Part shown: one piece after another, positions 21,803-29,759 of the stretch | Layout: each line of letters starts with the position of its first letter | Position numbering within the stretch: position 1 is the first letter of the stretch | Source: Rhodanobacteraceae bacterium | GTDB taxonomy: Bacteria > Pseudomonadota > Gammaproteobacteria > Xanthomonadales > Rhodanobacteraceae | Assembly: GCA_004299705.1 (NCBI GenBank) | Contig: SCQS01000044.1 | Span: 1 to 40,668 of the forward strand | Direction of reading: 5' to 3' | Length of the DNA: 40,668 nt | Position numbers and translations under genes: made by a program | The notes under the pieces: generated by a model | What the model saw: only the letters and a program-made list of their open reading frames with translations | Database searches by the model: none | What the model was told of the DNA's origin: nothing

Positions 21803-22311
21803 TCCCCTGTCACCTCGCACCTCGCGTGCCGCCGCAAACGCCGCGACGAACCCTTCCGCCCAGTGCCTGTTATCCTGCAAGCAAAATGCGGGCCAACCCA
21901 CCGCGCATGCCCCTCTGGACTTGCGACTCGTTCGGCCTTAACCTAGACAGCGTGTGGCCGGTGCGGTTTTGCCGGCAACGTGGCGGCGTCAAGCCGCCGA
22001 GGCGGTCGTTTCCATCCGGCCGCGACTTTCTCGCCGTGGATTCGGGATTTCGGGGATCGCCGATTCGGAACACGCGAGGAGCCGGCGGCGCCGGCCAACG
22101 GAATCATTGATGCGCGGATCGGCACGTCGAGGTGCCGGTTCGGTTGTAACCCGGTTTCGAGTCCACCGTACCTGCCGCACGGGACGCGTGGCGCATGCAG
22201 CGGCAGCGCACCTTGCCCTGGGCAAGGTCGTTCGCCGCGACGACAGAGAGTTCTGCAAACCCGTGGCCCGCCGCGACCAGTACCGGCCGACCACTCCCAG
22301 ACAAGTGCCGA
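21803..22311. other. 509-base intergenic region between PilZ gene and scpA
   Basis: No coding frame is supported here. A sigma-70-like pair is visible on the plus strand: TTGCGA at 21921-21926 and TAGACA at 21944-21949, spaced 17 bases. A GGCGGC-GTCAA-GCCGCC hairpin follows at 21982-21998. A long leader of about 350 bases before scpA would result. Some stretches resemble a tRNA T-arm but no complete tRNA fold could be drawn. Confidence 0.4.
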
Positions 22312-23181
22312 ATGAGCACCGAACCCCAATCAGCCGAAACCGCGAGCCTCGCACAGGATCCGCCACGCAGCGCGGAATCGCCGCGCCAGGCCGAGATGCC
22401 ACTGGCGGTGGTGCACGGCCAGCCGCTGTTGCAGATCCCGCAGGATCTCTACATTCCGCCCGACGCGCTGGAAGTGATCCTGGAAGCCTTCGAGGGCCCG
22501 CTGGATTTGCTGCTGTACCTGATCCGCCGGCAGAACCTGGACATCCTCGACATCCCGGTCGCCGAGATCACGCGCCAGTACATGAACTACATCGAGGTGA
22601 TGCACGAGATGCGCCTCGAACTCGCGGCCGAATACCTGGTGATGGCCGCGATCCTTGCCGAAATCAAGTCACGGCTGCTGCTGCCGCGGCCGCCTCAGGA
22701 AGAAGGCGTCGAGGAAGACCCGCGCGCCGAACTGGTGCGCAGGCTGCAGGAGTACGAACGCTTCAAGAAGGCCGCCGAGGACATCGACACGCTGCCGCGG
22801 ATGGAACGCGACATCGACGTTGGACAGGCCTTCGTGCCCGACCGCAAGATCGTCAAGCTGCCGCCGCCGGTGGATTTGCGCGAGATGCTGCTGGCGCTGC
22901 GCGACGTGCTGCGCCGCGCGGAACTGTCGGGCCACCACGAAGTCGAACGCGAACCCTTGTCGGTGCGTCAGCGCATGGGCGAAGTGTTGCGCAAGCTTGG
23001 TGACGGCGCCTTCCACCGCTTCGAAACCCTGTTCGACGCGACCGAAGGCAAGCTGGGCGTGGTGGTGACCTTCCTGTCGTTGCTGGAGCTGGCCAAGGAC
23101 AGCCTGATCGAGATCATGCAGGAAGCGCCGCTGGCCGCGATCTACCTGAAGGCACGCGCCACCGCGGAAATGGCTGATTGA
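22312..23181 (+). CDS. scpA: Segregation and condensation protein A
   Basis: Kleisin subunit of the SMC-ScpAB condensin, which compacts and separates chromosomes. The 289-residue product has an Ala/Pro/Glu-rich, probably disordered N-terminus (1-55) followed by the SMC-binding helices (FEGPLDLLLYLIRRQNLDILDIPVAEITRQYM, the family signature) and the C-terminal winged helix that binds SMC. The ATG at 22312 opens the frame. It is followed by scpB after a 158-base gap that holds a palindromic repeat element, wider than the usual tight spacing. SMC is not in this window. Confidence 0.95.
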   Translation: MSTEPQSAETASLAQDPPRSAESPRQAEMPLAVVHGQPLLQIPQDLYIPPDALEVILEAFEGPLDLLLYLIRRQNLDILDIPVAEITRQYMNYIEVMHEMRLELAAEYLVMAAILAEIKSRLLLPRPPQEEGVEEDPRAELVRRLQEYERFKKAAEDIDTLPRMERDIDVGQAFVPDRKIVKLPPPVDLREMLLALRDVLRRAELSGHHEVEREPLSVRQRMGEVLRKLGDGAFHRFETLFDATEGKLGVVVTFLSLLELAKDSLIEIMQEAPLAAIYLKARATAEMAD

Positions 23182-23192
23182 TTTTTTCAACG

Positions 23193-23306
23193 AGCACAAG
23201 CGGTCCGTCCGCAAATGAACGCGAATAAACGCAAATAGAAGAAAAGCCAAAAAGCCTGCTCTTATTGGCGTTCATTCGCGTTCATTTGCGGATAAACGCT
23301 TCTGCT
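23193..23306. repeat. MITE-like palindromic element, copy 1
   Basis: A 114-bp imperfect palindrome between scpA and scpB. Left arm begins AGCACAAGCGG, then TCCGCAAATGAACGCGAAT; the right arm is its inverse (ATTCGCGTTCATTTGCGGA, then CGCTTCTGCT). The arms pair over about 27 bases with few mismatches, separated by roughly 30 AT-richer bases. The second copy at 26645-26741 shares the AGCACAAGCG ends and an ATGAACGCG core. Confidence 0.75.
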
Positions 23307-23339
23307 TTTCCCGACGACAACGCGCACAGCGAGGCGCAC

Positions 23340-24005
23340 GTGGAACAAGAACAACTCAACAACGTCATCGAAGCCGCCCTGCTCGCGGCCCAGCAACCGC
23401 TCACCTTGCCGATGCTGGCCGCGCTGTTCCAGGAGGCCGACGGAGTCGGCCATGAGGCCATCGCCCGCGCCGTGGAAAGCCTGGCCGAAGCCTGCACAGG
23501 GCGCGGCATCGAGCTGGTCGAAGTCGCCTCGGGTTTCCGCTACCAGGTACGCGAATCCGTGCACCCATGGGTCGCGCGGCTGTGGTCGGAACGCCAGACC
23601 AGGTATTCGCGCGCGCTGCTGGAAACGCTCGCGCTGATCGCGTACCGCCAGCCGATCACGCGCGGCGAGATCGAACAGGTGCGCGGCGTCACCGTCGCCA
23701 CCAGCATCATGCACACGCTGGAAGAACGCGAGTGGATACGCGTGGTCGGCTACCGTGACGTGCCCGGCAAGCCGGCGCTGTTCGGCACCACCCGCCAGTT
23801 CCTCGATTACTTCAACCTGAAGTCGCTGGATCAACTGCCCACGCTGGCCGAGATCCGCGAAATCGCCGACCCCGATCCGCAGCTGTCGCTGGCGCCCGAC
23901 CCCGGCGCAGTGACGACGGATTCCCCCGCTACCACCGACGACATTGCAGAAGCCGAGGCGCTCGCGTCCGAGGCAGCCCCGCGCACGGCCGAGGATGCAC
24001 CATGA
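23340..24005 (+). CDS. scpB: Segregation and condensation protein B
   Basis: Winged-helix partner that binds the ScpA kleisin. The 221-residue product starts at a GTG with GAGG 7 bases upstream, giving VEQEQLNNVIEAALLAAQQP, the usual family opening. Family core: TLPMLAALF, RLWSERQTRYSRALLETLALIAYRQPITRGEIEQVRGV and GYRDVPGKPALFGTT. An in-frame ATG at 23265 lies inside the upstream repeat element and would prepend non-conserved residues, so it is rejected. The C-terminal ~40 residues are acidic, Ala/Asp/Thr-rich and likely disordered. Overlaps rluB by 4 bases (ATGA). Confidence 0.93.
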   Translation: MEQEQLNNVIEAALLAAQQPLTLPMLAALFQEADGVGHEAIARAVESLAEACTGRGIELVEVASGFRYQVRESVHPWVARLWSERQTRYSRALLETLALIAYRQPITRGEIEQVRGVTVATSIMHTLEEREWIRVVGYRDVPGKPALFGTTRQFLDYFNLKSLDQLPTLAEIREIADPDPQLSLAPDPGAVTTDSPATTDDIAEAEALASEAAPRTAEDAP

Positions 24006-25294
24006 GTTCCACCCCACGTTCCCTGTTGACCCTGAAACGGGCCGCCCCGCAAACCGCCGACTGCGCTACCGAAGAACGCCTGCACAAGGTGCTGGCCAAC
24101 GCCGGACTCGGTTCGCGGCGCATGCTGGAGCAACGCATCTCAGCAGGCGAGATTCTGGTCAACGGCACGCCCGCGCAAACCGGTTCCAGCGTGCGCGCGG
24201 GCGACAGGGTGGAAGTGGACCACAAGCAATTCGTGGTCGCGACCGACCATCACGAGCACGCGCAGGTGCTGATGTACCACAAGCCCGAGGGCGAACTGAC
24301 CACGCGCGACGACCCGGAAGGCCGCCCGACCGTGTTCGAGAACCTGCCGCACTTGAACGGCTCGCGCTGGATCTCGGTGGGCCGGCTGGACGTCAACACC
24401 ACCGGCCTGTTGCTGCTCACCACCGATGGCGAGCTTGCGAACGCGCTGATGCACCCCAGCCACGAACTGGAACGCGAATACCTGTGCCGCGTGCACGGCG
24501 AAGTGCCCGACGAGGCGCTGGAAAAACTGAAAGCCGGCGTCGAGCTGGAAGACGGCCCCGCCCGCTTCAACGAGGTGCACGTGGTCAGTCGCGGCGGCAG
24601 CCACTGCTGGTTCCGCGTGGTACTGCACGAAGGCCGCAACCGCGAGGTGCGCCGCCTGTGGGATTCGCTGGGCTTCCTGGTCAGCCGCCTGAAGCGCATC
24701 CGCTACGGCAACATCGAATTGCCGCGTGGCCTGCGGCCGGGGCAAAACGAGACGCTGGCCGAAGACGCGGTGAAAGGCTTGCGTGAACTGGCCGGCGCGG
24801 GACCGGTGGAACCCACCCTGACCCTGAAGCCTGTCATCAACCAGCGCCATTCCCCGCGTGGCGTGACCGAAATCCGCCCTGCCGGCAATACGCCGCATGC
24901 ATGGACCGGTGTGCGTCATGACGAGGCGCGTGAACTGACGGCGTTCGACCGCGTGCGGCCCGACGATTTCAGCAACCGTGGCAAACGCCGGCGCGGCCCG
25001 CCGCGCGGCGAGGTCAACGGCAATGTGCTTAAACCCGACAAACCCGCGGGCAAGAAACGGCGCAAGGGGCGCGGCGTCGCGCCGGGGCAGGAACTGCCTT
25101 CGGTGCGGACCTGGTTCGCGGGCGACAAGCGGCCCGGCGGCGGTGCAAAACGGGGTGGCCCCGGCGGCGGGCAAAACCGGGGCGGCCCCGGCGGCGGCCA
25201 AAATCGTGGTGGCCCCGGTGGTGCACGCAATGGGCGCGGCCCGCGGCGTGGCGGTGGCAACCGCGGTGGGAATGGCCCGTCCTCGCGCGGCTGA
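24002..25294 (+). CDS. rluB: 23S rRNA pseudouridine synthase RluB with RGG-like tail
   Basis: Makes pseudouridine 2605 in 23S rRNA (E. coli numbering). The 430-residue product has an S4 RNA-binding domain (~24-70: RLHKVLANAGLGSRRMLEQ) and the catalytic domain with the active Asp D130 in GRLDVNTTGLLLLT, then EREYLCRVHG. The family core ends near residue 280, and a basic tail of ~150 residues follows, ending in Gly/Arg-rich tandem repeats (GGPGGGQNRGGPGGGQNRGG) like a eukaryotic RGG box. E. coli RluB is far shorter (291 residues). The ATG overlaps the scpB stop, so it is translationally coupled to scpB. Confidence 0.93.
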   Translation: MSSTPRSLLTLKRAAPQTADCATEERLHKVLANAGLGSRRMLEQRISAGEILVNGTPAQTGSSVRAGDRVEVDHKQFVVATDHHEHAQVLMYHKPEGELTTRDDPEGRPTVFENLPHLNGSRWISVGRLDVNTTGLLLLTTDGELANALMHPSHELEREYLCRVHGEVPDEALEKLKAGVELEDGPARFNEVHVVSRGGSHCWFRVVLHEGRNREVRRLWDSLGFLVSRLKRIRYGNIELPRGLRPGQNETLAEDAVKGLRELAGAGPVEPTLTLKPVINQRHSPRGVTEIRPAGNTPHAWTGVRHDEARELTAFDRVRPDDFSNRGKRRRGPPRGEVNGNVLKPDKPAGKKRRKGRGVAPGQELPSVRTWFAGDKRPGGGAKRGGPGGGQNRGGPGGGQNRGGPGGARNGRGPRRGGGNRGGNGPSSRG

Positions 25295-25318
25295 CTTTTG
25301 ATCCACGAAGCACGCAGC

Positions 25319-25681
25319 ATGCCGACAAGCAAACCCTTCACCATCTGGCACAACCCGCGCTGCTCCAAGTCGCGCGGCACACTGGAACTGCTGCAGGCGC
25401 GCGGCGTCGACCCCGTGGTGGTCGATTATCAGAAGACCCCGCCCACCGCCGCCGAAATCGAACACGCCCTGAAACTGCTGGGCCTGCAACCGCGCGAGCT
25501 GATGCGCAAGGGCGAAGCGGTGTATGCCCAGCTCGGCCTTGATGATCCGAAACTGTCACGCAGGCAATTGATCGAAGCGATGGCCGCACACCCGATCCTG
25601 ATCGAGCGCCCGATCGTGTTTGCCAAAGGCAAAGCCGCGATCGGCCGGCCGCCGGAAGCGGCGCTGGCAATTTTGCAGTAG
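25319..25681 (+). CDS. arsC: ArsC-family arsenate reductase (glutaredoxin-linked)
   Basis: A 120-residue thioredoxin-fold protein of the ArsC/YfgD family, which reduces arsenate to arsenite with glutaredoxin. The active cysteine C15 sits in HNPRCSKSRGTLELL, as in ArsC; LMRKGEAVYAQLGL and HPILIERPIVFAKGKAAIGRP match the family's later motifs (Arg preceding the conserved Pro in the anion site). It begins 24 bases after rluB, with the ATG at 25319 preceded only by weak purine richness. No arsenite pump or ArsR is nearby, so a generic YfgD-type role is also possible. Confidence 0.88.
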   Translation: MPTSKPFTIWHNPRCSKSRGTLELLQARGVDPVVVDYQKTPPTAAEIEHALKLLGLQPRELMRKGEAVYAQLGLDDPKLSRRQLIEAMAAHPILIERPIVFAKGKAAIGRPPEAALAILQ

Positions 25682-25684
25682 AGC

Positions 25685-25812
25685 CATCCCCCTCGATCCC
25701 CCTTCGCAAGCGAAGGGGGAAGACAAACACGATACTCGACGCTCAACACCCCCTTCGGGACGAAGGGGGGTCGCTGCGGCTGCCTGTTCCAGGCAGACCC
25801 AGCGGGGGGATG
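25685..25812. repeat. Paired REP-like hairpin cluster B
   Basis: Between the convergent ends of arsC and the omega-amidase gene. It begins CATCCCCC and ends GGGGGGATG. Two stems are present: the perfect CCCCCTTCGC-AA-GCGAAGGGGG at 25698-25719 and CCCCCTTCG-GGA-CGAAGGGGG around 25747-25768, followed by a longer secondary stem-loop (GCTGCGGCTGCCTG and CAGGCAG) leading into the terminal GGGGGGATG. Confidence 0.85.
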
Positions 25813-25832
25813 CGCGCCTGCCAGCGACAGCA

Positions 25833-26624
25833 TCACTTCAGCTCGAACGCGTCCGCATCCATCCATGCCGGAAACTTCTCGCGGAATGCCGCGAGCGCCG
25901 CGGGATCGAGTGCCACCGTGACCGTCTGTTCCTGCGCGCCAAGATCGGCCATCGCCTGGCCGAGGTAATCCAGCACCACGCTGTCGCCCGAATACGACAA
26001 CTGGTTGCCGTCCACACCGACCCGGTTGACGCCGACGCAGTAGCTCAGGTTCTCGATCGCACGCGCGCGCAGCAGCGTGCGCCAAGCATGGGCACGCGCG
26101 GATGGCCAGTTGGCGACGAACAGCACCAGGTCGTAATCGAAGCCACGCTGCGCGTCGTGGCGGTTGCGCGAAAAAACCGGAAAGCGCAGGTCGTAGCAAA
26201 CCAGCGGGCAGATCTTCCAGCCCTTCCATTCGACCATGATCCGGTCGCGGCCGGCCGCGTAACGCTTGTGCTCGTCGGCGTAACGGAACAGGTGGCGCTT
26301 GTCGTAGTGCCGCACTTCGCCATCGGGGGTCACGAACAACAGGCGGTTGAACACCCCCTGCCCCTCACGCAACTGCACGCTGCCGGTAATCGCGGCATCG
26401 AGCTTGCGTGATTGTTCGCGCAACCACGCCACGGTCGGTCCGTCCATCGTCTCGGCGTTATGAATGGCCTCGTTGGAAAAACCGCTGGTGAAGGTCTCCG
26501 GCAACACCACCAAGTCGGTATGCCCGGCCAACGGCGCGATCAGCGACCCGTAGTACTCGCGATTGCCGGCCGGATCGTGCCAGCGTGTCGCGCCCTGGAC
26601 CAGTGAAACTTTCAGCGGTTGCAT
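25833..26624 (-). CDS. Omega-amidase, nitrilase superfamily (YafV-like)
   Basis: Carbon-nitrogen hydrolase, 263 residues, with the triad E43 (LPETFTSG), K109 (HYDKRHLF) and C143 (PLVCYDLRFP). The FTSGFSNEA and ENLSYCVGVNRVGVDGN segments place it with YafV/Nit2-type omega-amidases, which hydrolyse alpha-ketoglutaramate or alpha-ketosuccinamate to remove ammonia. The neighbour in the same direction is a methionine/glutamine aminotransferase whose products are these keto-amides; the two would form a transaminase plus omega-amidase pair. The ATG at 26622-26624 (MQPLKVSL) is preferred to one 4 codons upstream. Confidence 0.88.
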   Translation of the reverse strand: MQPLKVSLVQGATRWHDPAGNREYYGSLIAPLAGHTDLVVLPETFTSGFSNEAIHNAETMDGPTVAWLREQSRKLDAAITGSVQLREGQGVFNRLLFVTPDGEVRHYDKRHLFRYADEHKRYAAGRDRIMVEWKGWKICPLVCYDLRFPVFSRNRHDAQRGFDYDLVLFVANWPSARAHAWRTLLRARAIENLSYCVGVNRVGVDGNQLSYSGDSVVLDYLGQAMADLGAQEQTVTVALDPAALAAFREKFPAWMDADAFELK

Positions 26625-26644
26625 TCGATTCACCACCGTTTGAA

Positions 26645-26741
26645 AGCAACAAACGCTTCAGACACGGATAAAAGCGGATGAACACTGATCGAAAGCTTTA
26701 TCCGCGTTCATCCGTGTTGATCCGTGTCCAGCGCTTGTGCT
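26645..26741. repeat. MITE-like palindromic element, copy 2
   Basis: A 97-bp imperfect palindrome between the omega-amidase and the aminotransferase genes. The right arm, read in reverse, is AGCACAAGCGCTGG then ACACGGATGAACGCGGAT; the left arm has CGCTTCAGACACGGATAAAAG then CGGATGAACACTGAT. Arms align over about 40 bases. Shares ends and core with copy 1 at 23193-23306. Confidence 0.72.
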
Positions 26742-26742
26742 T

Positions 26743-27888
26743 TTACAGCTTGCACAAACGCTCCGCCGCTGCCACCAGCGTCTCGTCGTTCTTGGCGAAG
26801 CAGAACCGCACCAGCTTCGCGTCCGGCGCGGTTTCGTAAAACGCCGACACCGGGATCGCCGCAACGCCGGCCTCGCGCACCATCCATTCGCAAAAGTTCA
26901 AGTCGTCGGTGTCACGGATCGCCGAATAGTCGGCCAACTGGAAGTACCCGCCGCGCACGGCGGGCAATTTGAAACGCGAACCCGCCAGCAATTCGCGGAA
27001 GCGGTCACGCTTGGCCTGGTAGAACGTGGACAAAGCGTGCGTGTGCTGCGGGTCGTGCTCCATCACCTCCGCGAACGCGCACTGTGCCGGATGGAAAGTG
27101 CAGAAAGTCAGGTACTGGTGCACCTTGCGGAACTCGGCGGTCAGCAATTTCGGCGCGACGCAATAGCCCACCTTCCAGCCGGTGCAGTGCCAGGTCTTGC
27201 CGAACGATGAAATCACGAAGCTGCGCTCGGCGAGTTCCGGTCGGCGCGACACGCTCAGGTGCGTGCGGCCGTCGTAGATGATGTGCTCGTAGACCTCGTC
27301 GGAAATCACCAGCAGGCCGTGCTGGGTCGCAATTTCCGCCAGGGTGTCCAAGTCGGATTCCGCGAACACCGCGCCGGAAGGATTGTGCGGGCTGTTGACC
27401 ATGATCATCCGCGTTTTCGGGGTGATCTCGTCGCGTACCCGTTGCCAGTCAACGCCGAAATCCGGCAAGCGCAAGGGCACGTGCACGGTCTTGCCGCCCG
27501 CCAGTGCGATCGCGGGCTCGTAGCAGTCGTAGCAGGGGTCGAGCACGATCACCTCGTCGCCCGCGTGCACCGCGCAAGCGATCGCCGCGAAAATCGCCTC
27601 GGTGGCGCCCGACGTCACCGTCACTTCGGTATCGGGGCTGATCCTGCGCCCATACAGGCGATCGACCTGCAGCGCGATTTGTTCGCGCAACTGCGGGATG
27701 CCGCTCATCGGCGCGTACTGGTTGCGCCCTTCGTCCATCGCGCGTGTCAACGCATCACGCAGCGGCTGCGGGGTTTCGAAATCGGGGAAGCCCTGCCCCA
27801 GGTTCACCGCCTTGTGTTCCAGCGCGAGCTGGCTCATCACCGTGAAAATGGTGGTGCCGACCTTGGGCAACTTGGTTTCGATCTGCAT
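26743..27888 (-). CDS. Methionine/glutamine aminotransferase (YbdL-like)
   Basis: Fold-type I PLP aminotransferase of 381 residues, closest in pattern to YbdL/KAT-type enzymes that transaminate methionine, glutamine and aromatic amino acids. Motifs: QGFPDFETP (32-40), GRNQYAPMSGIPQLRE, the PHNPSGAV loop (168-175), DEVYEH, and the PLP lysine K231 in SSFGKTWHCTGWKVGY. The ATG at 27886-27888 opens the conserved N-terminus. With the adjacent omega-amidase it would carry out methionine salvage or glutamine transamination. Exact substrate preference is inference. Confidence 0.88.
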   Translation of the reverse strand: MQIETKLPKVGTTIFTVMSQLALEHKAVNLGQGFPDFETPQPLRDALTRAMDEGRNQYAPMSGIPQLREQIALQVDRLYGRRISPDTEVTVTSGATEAIFAAIACAVHAGDEVIVLDPCYDCYEPAIALAGGKTVHVPLRLPDFGVDWQRVRDEITPKTRMIMVNSPHNPSGAVFAESDLDTLAEIATQHGLLVISDEVYEHIIYDGRTHLSVSRRPELAERSFVISSFGKTWHCTGWKVGYCVAPKLLTAEFRKVHQYLTFCTFHPAQCAFAEVMEHDPQHTHALSTFYQAKRDRFRELLAGSRFKLPAVRGGYFQLADYSAIRDTDDLNFCEWMVREAGVAAIPVSAFYETAPDAKLVRFCFAKNDETLVAAAERLCKL

Positions 27889-27970
27889 CGCTTCATTCCA
27901 TTTGGACGGCCGGGTTGTTCGTGTTGAGCCGGGCGATGGTAGCACGCGGCCACGCGCGCATCTGAACGCA

Positions 27971-28894
27971 TCATTGCGGCGAGTGTTCGAACACCTCGAC
28001 CAGGAAATCCACCAACGCGCGTACCGCCGGCAGCATGCCGCGCCGGCTCGGATAGACGATGTGCAGGATGCCTTGCGGCAGGCCCCATTCCGGCAACACC
28101 ACCTGCAATTTACCGCTGCGCAATTCGTCGATGCAGGATTGCTCGGGAACCCAGGCGATGCCCACGCCTTGCAGCGCGGCATCGATCAGCAACATGAATT
28201 CGCCGCTGATCAGGCGCGGCCGCACCGGTACGCTGGTCTTGGCGCAGGCGCCGTCATACAGCTCCCAGGTCTGGTCGCCTTCGTGCTCCCACAAGCTCAA
28301 CACCGGCAACGCCGACAGTTGCTGCGGCGATTTTGGTTCGCCGTGTTCCGCGAGAAACGCGGGGCTCGCGACCAGCACCACGCGCTTCGGCCCGAAACTG
28401 CGCGCCACCAGCTCGGCATCCGCATCCAGCTTGTCGCGCACCCGCACGGCCACGTCGTAGCCCTCGCCCACCAGGTCCACCCGCCGGTTGTTGGAGAGAA
28501 CCCGCAACTGCACTTCCGGATAGCGGCGCAGGAATTCCGGAAGCGCCGGCGCCAGCAGGCTCTGCGCCAGCGACACCGGACAACTCATACGCACGAGTCC
28601 GCGCGGCTCACCGCCCAATTCGGCGACAGCTTCGGTGGCGGAGCGCGCTTCGTCCAGCATCGCACGGCAGTGCCGATAGAAACGTTCGCCGGCTTCGGTG
28701 ACGACAAACCTGCGCGTGGTCCGCTGCAGCAGGCGCACGCCCAAACCTTCTTCGAGCAACGACACACGTTTGCTCAGGCGCGATTTCGGGACGCCTAAGG
28801 CGCGGCCCGCAGCGGAAAAACCTCCGTGTTCCACCACCGCCGCGAAAAAATAGAAATCGTTGAGGTCGGGCAAGGTTCCAAGCACTGCGGACAC
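27971..28894 (-). CDS. LysR-family transcriptional regulator
   Basis: Activator or repressor with an N-terminal winged helix (LPDLNDFYFFAAVVEHGGFSAAGRALGVPKSRLSKRVSLLEEGLGVRLLQRTTRRFVVTE, residues ~8-66) and a type 2 periplasmic-binding-like effector domain. From the GTG at 28892-28894 (GGAG 6 bases upstream) it has 307 residues, the standard length. Other GTG codons close by are alternatives. It diverges from the azoreductase gene across 111 bases, the layout in which LysR regulators usually control the facing gene. Effector unknown; a quinone or electrophile sensor role is inferred from the neighbour. Confidence 0.88.
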   Translation of the reverse strand: MSAVLGTLPDLNDFYFFAAVVEHGGFSAAGRALGVPKSRLSKRVSLLEEGLGVRLLQRTTRRFVVTEAGERFYRHCRAMLDEARSATEAVAELGGEPRGLVRMSCPVSLAQSLLAPALPEFLRRYPEVQLRVLSNNRRVDLVGEGYDVAVRVRDKLDADAELVARSFGPKRVVLVASPAFLAEHGEPKSPQQLSALPVLSLWEHEGDQTWELYDGACAKTSVPVRPRLISGEFMLLIDAALQGVGIAWVPEQSCIDELRSGKLQVVLPEWGLPQGILHIVYPSRRGMLPAVRALVDFLVEVFEHSPQ

Positions 28895-29005
28895 GCTGTT
28901 CTCCACCACGAACGCTGCGTTCGGATTGCGCCATCTTATCGAAGCGGCGCGTTGTTTATATGTTGTCGCGGTCGCCGCGCAAGCGGCATGCCAAGCGTGA
29001 CCACC

Positions 29006-29587
29006 ATGAAACTGCTGCACATCGATTCCAGCGTCCTCGGCGACAACTCGGCTTCGCGCCACCTGTCATCCGCGATCGTGGCGCGCCTGCGCGCCGAGCA
29101 CCCTGGCCTCGAAGTCGTCTACCGCGACCTGGCCGCGCAGACCCTTCCGCATTACACCCCGGTGCTGGCCGAGGACCATCCTTGCGTGGCGCGCAACGGC
29201 GAGATTCTCGAAGAGTTCCTGGCCGCCGACATCGTGGTGATCGGCGCGCCGATGTACAACTTCACCATTCCCACCCAGTTGAAATCGTGGCTCGACCGCA
29301 TCCTGATCGCGGGCAAGACGTTCCGCTATACCGAAAAAGGCCCCGAGGGTTTGGCGGGCGGCAAGCACGTGATCGTGGCCTCGTCACGTGGCGGCATCTA
29401 CAGCGAAGGACCGGCGAGCGCGGTGGATTTCCAGGAAACCTACCTGCGCCACGTGTTCGGTTTCATCGGCGTCCGTGATCTGGAAATCGTGCGCGCGGAA
29501 GGCCTGAACCTCGGCGCCGAGCAACGCGAAGCCGCACTAGTGCGTGCGCATCAACACATCAAAGGAGAGTTGCGCGTCGCGGCGTGA
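29006..29587 (+). CDS. azoR: FMN-dependent NADH-azoreductase
   Basis: Flavodoxin-like quinone/azo reductase, 193 residues. The FMN phosphate-binding SSVLGDNSASRHLS (9-22) and the PMYNFTIPTQLKSWLD (family signature) and RGGIYSEGP segments are clear. Family members reduce quinones and azo dyes by two electrons and protect against thiol stress. Two ATGs (28988 and 29006) are possible; MKLLHIDSS fits the family start. Divergent from the LysR gene, which probably regulates it. Its 3' end abuts REP-like cluster C. Confidence 0.92.
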   Translation: MKLLHIDSSVLGDNSASRHLSSAIVARLRAEHPGLEVVYRDLAAQTLPHYTPVLAEDHPCVARNGEILEEFLAADIVVIGAPMYNFTIPTQLKSWLDRILIAGKTFRYTEKGPEGLAGGKHVIVASSRGGIYSEGPASAVDFQETYLRHVFGFIGVRDLEIVRAEGLNLGAEQREAALVRAHQHIKGELRVAA

Positions 29588-29592
29588 AGTTA

Positions 29593-29756
29593 CACCCCCT
29601 TCGGAACGAAGGGGGTCGATGCGGCTGCGAAGCAGGCGCATCGGGGGGATGCCCGGGAGAACCACAAAGACCATCCCCCTCATTCCCCCTTCGCAAGCGA
29701 AGGGGGAGGGCAAGCCTGAAGCTTTTTTTCTTCCCCCTTCCTTCGGAAAGGGGAAG
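29593..29756. repeat. Paired REP-like hairpin cluster C
   Basis: Between the convergent ends of azoR and the molybdopterin oxidoreductase gene. Units in order: stem CCCCCTTCG-GAA-CGAAGGGGG, secondary stem TGCGGCTGCGAAGCAGGCGCA, GGGGGGATG; then CATCCCCC and the perfect stem CCCCCTTCGC-AA-GCGAAGGGGG; then CCCCCTTCC-TTC-GGAAAGGGG. A poly-T run (CTTTTTTTC, 29721-29731) lies within it. Confidence 0.85.
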
Positions 29757-29759
29757 CAA

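Noticed and set aside
22130-22190. A T-arm-like stretch (GGTTTCGAGTCC) suggesting a tRNA
   Set aside because: No acceptor, D-arm or anticodon arm can be built around it on either strand.
23265-23339. Upstream in-frame ATG for scpB
   Set aside because: It lies in the palindromic repeat, encodes non-conserved residues, and has no ribosome site; GTG at 23340 fits the family start.
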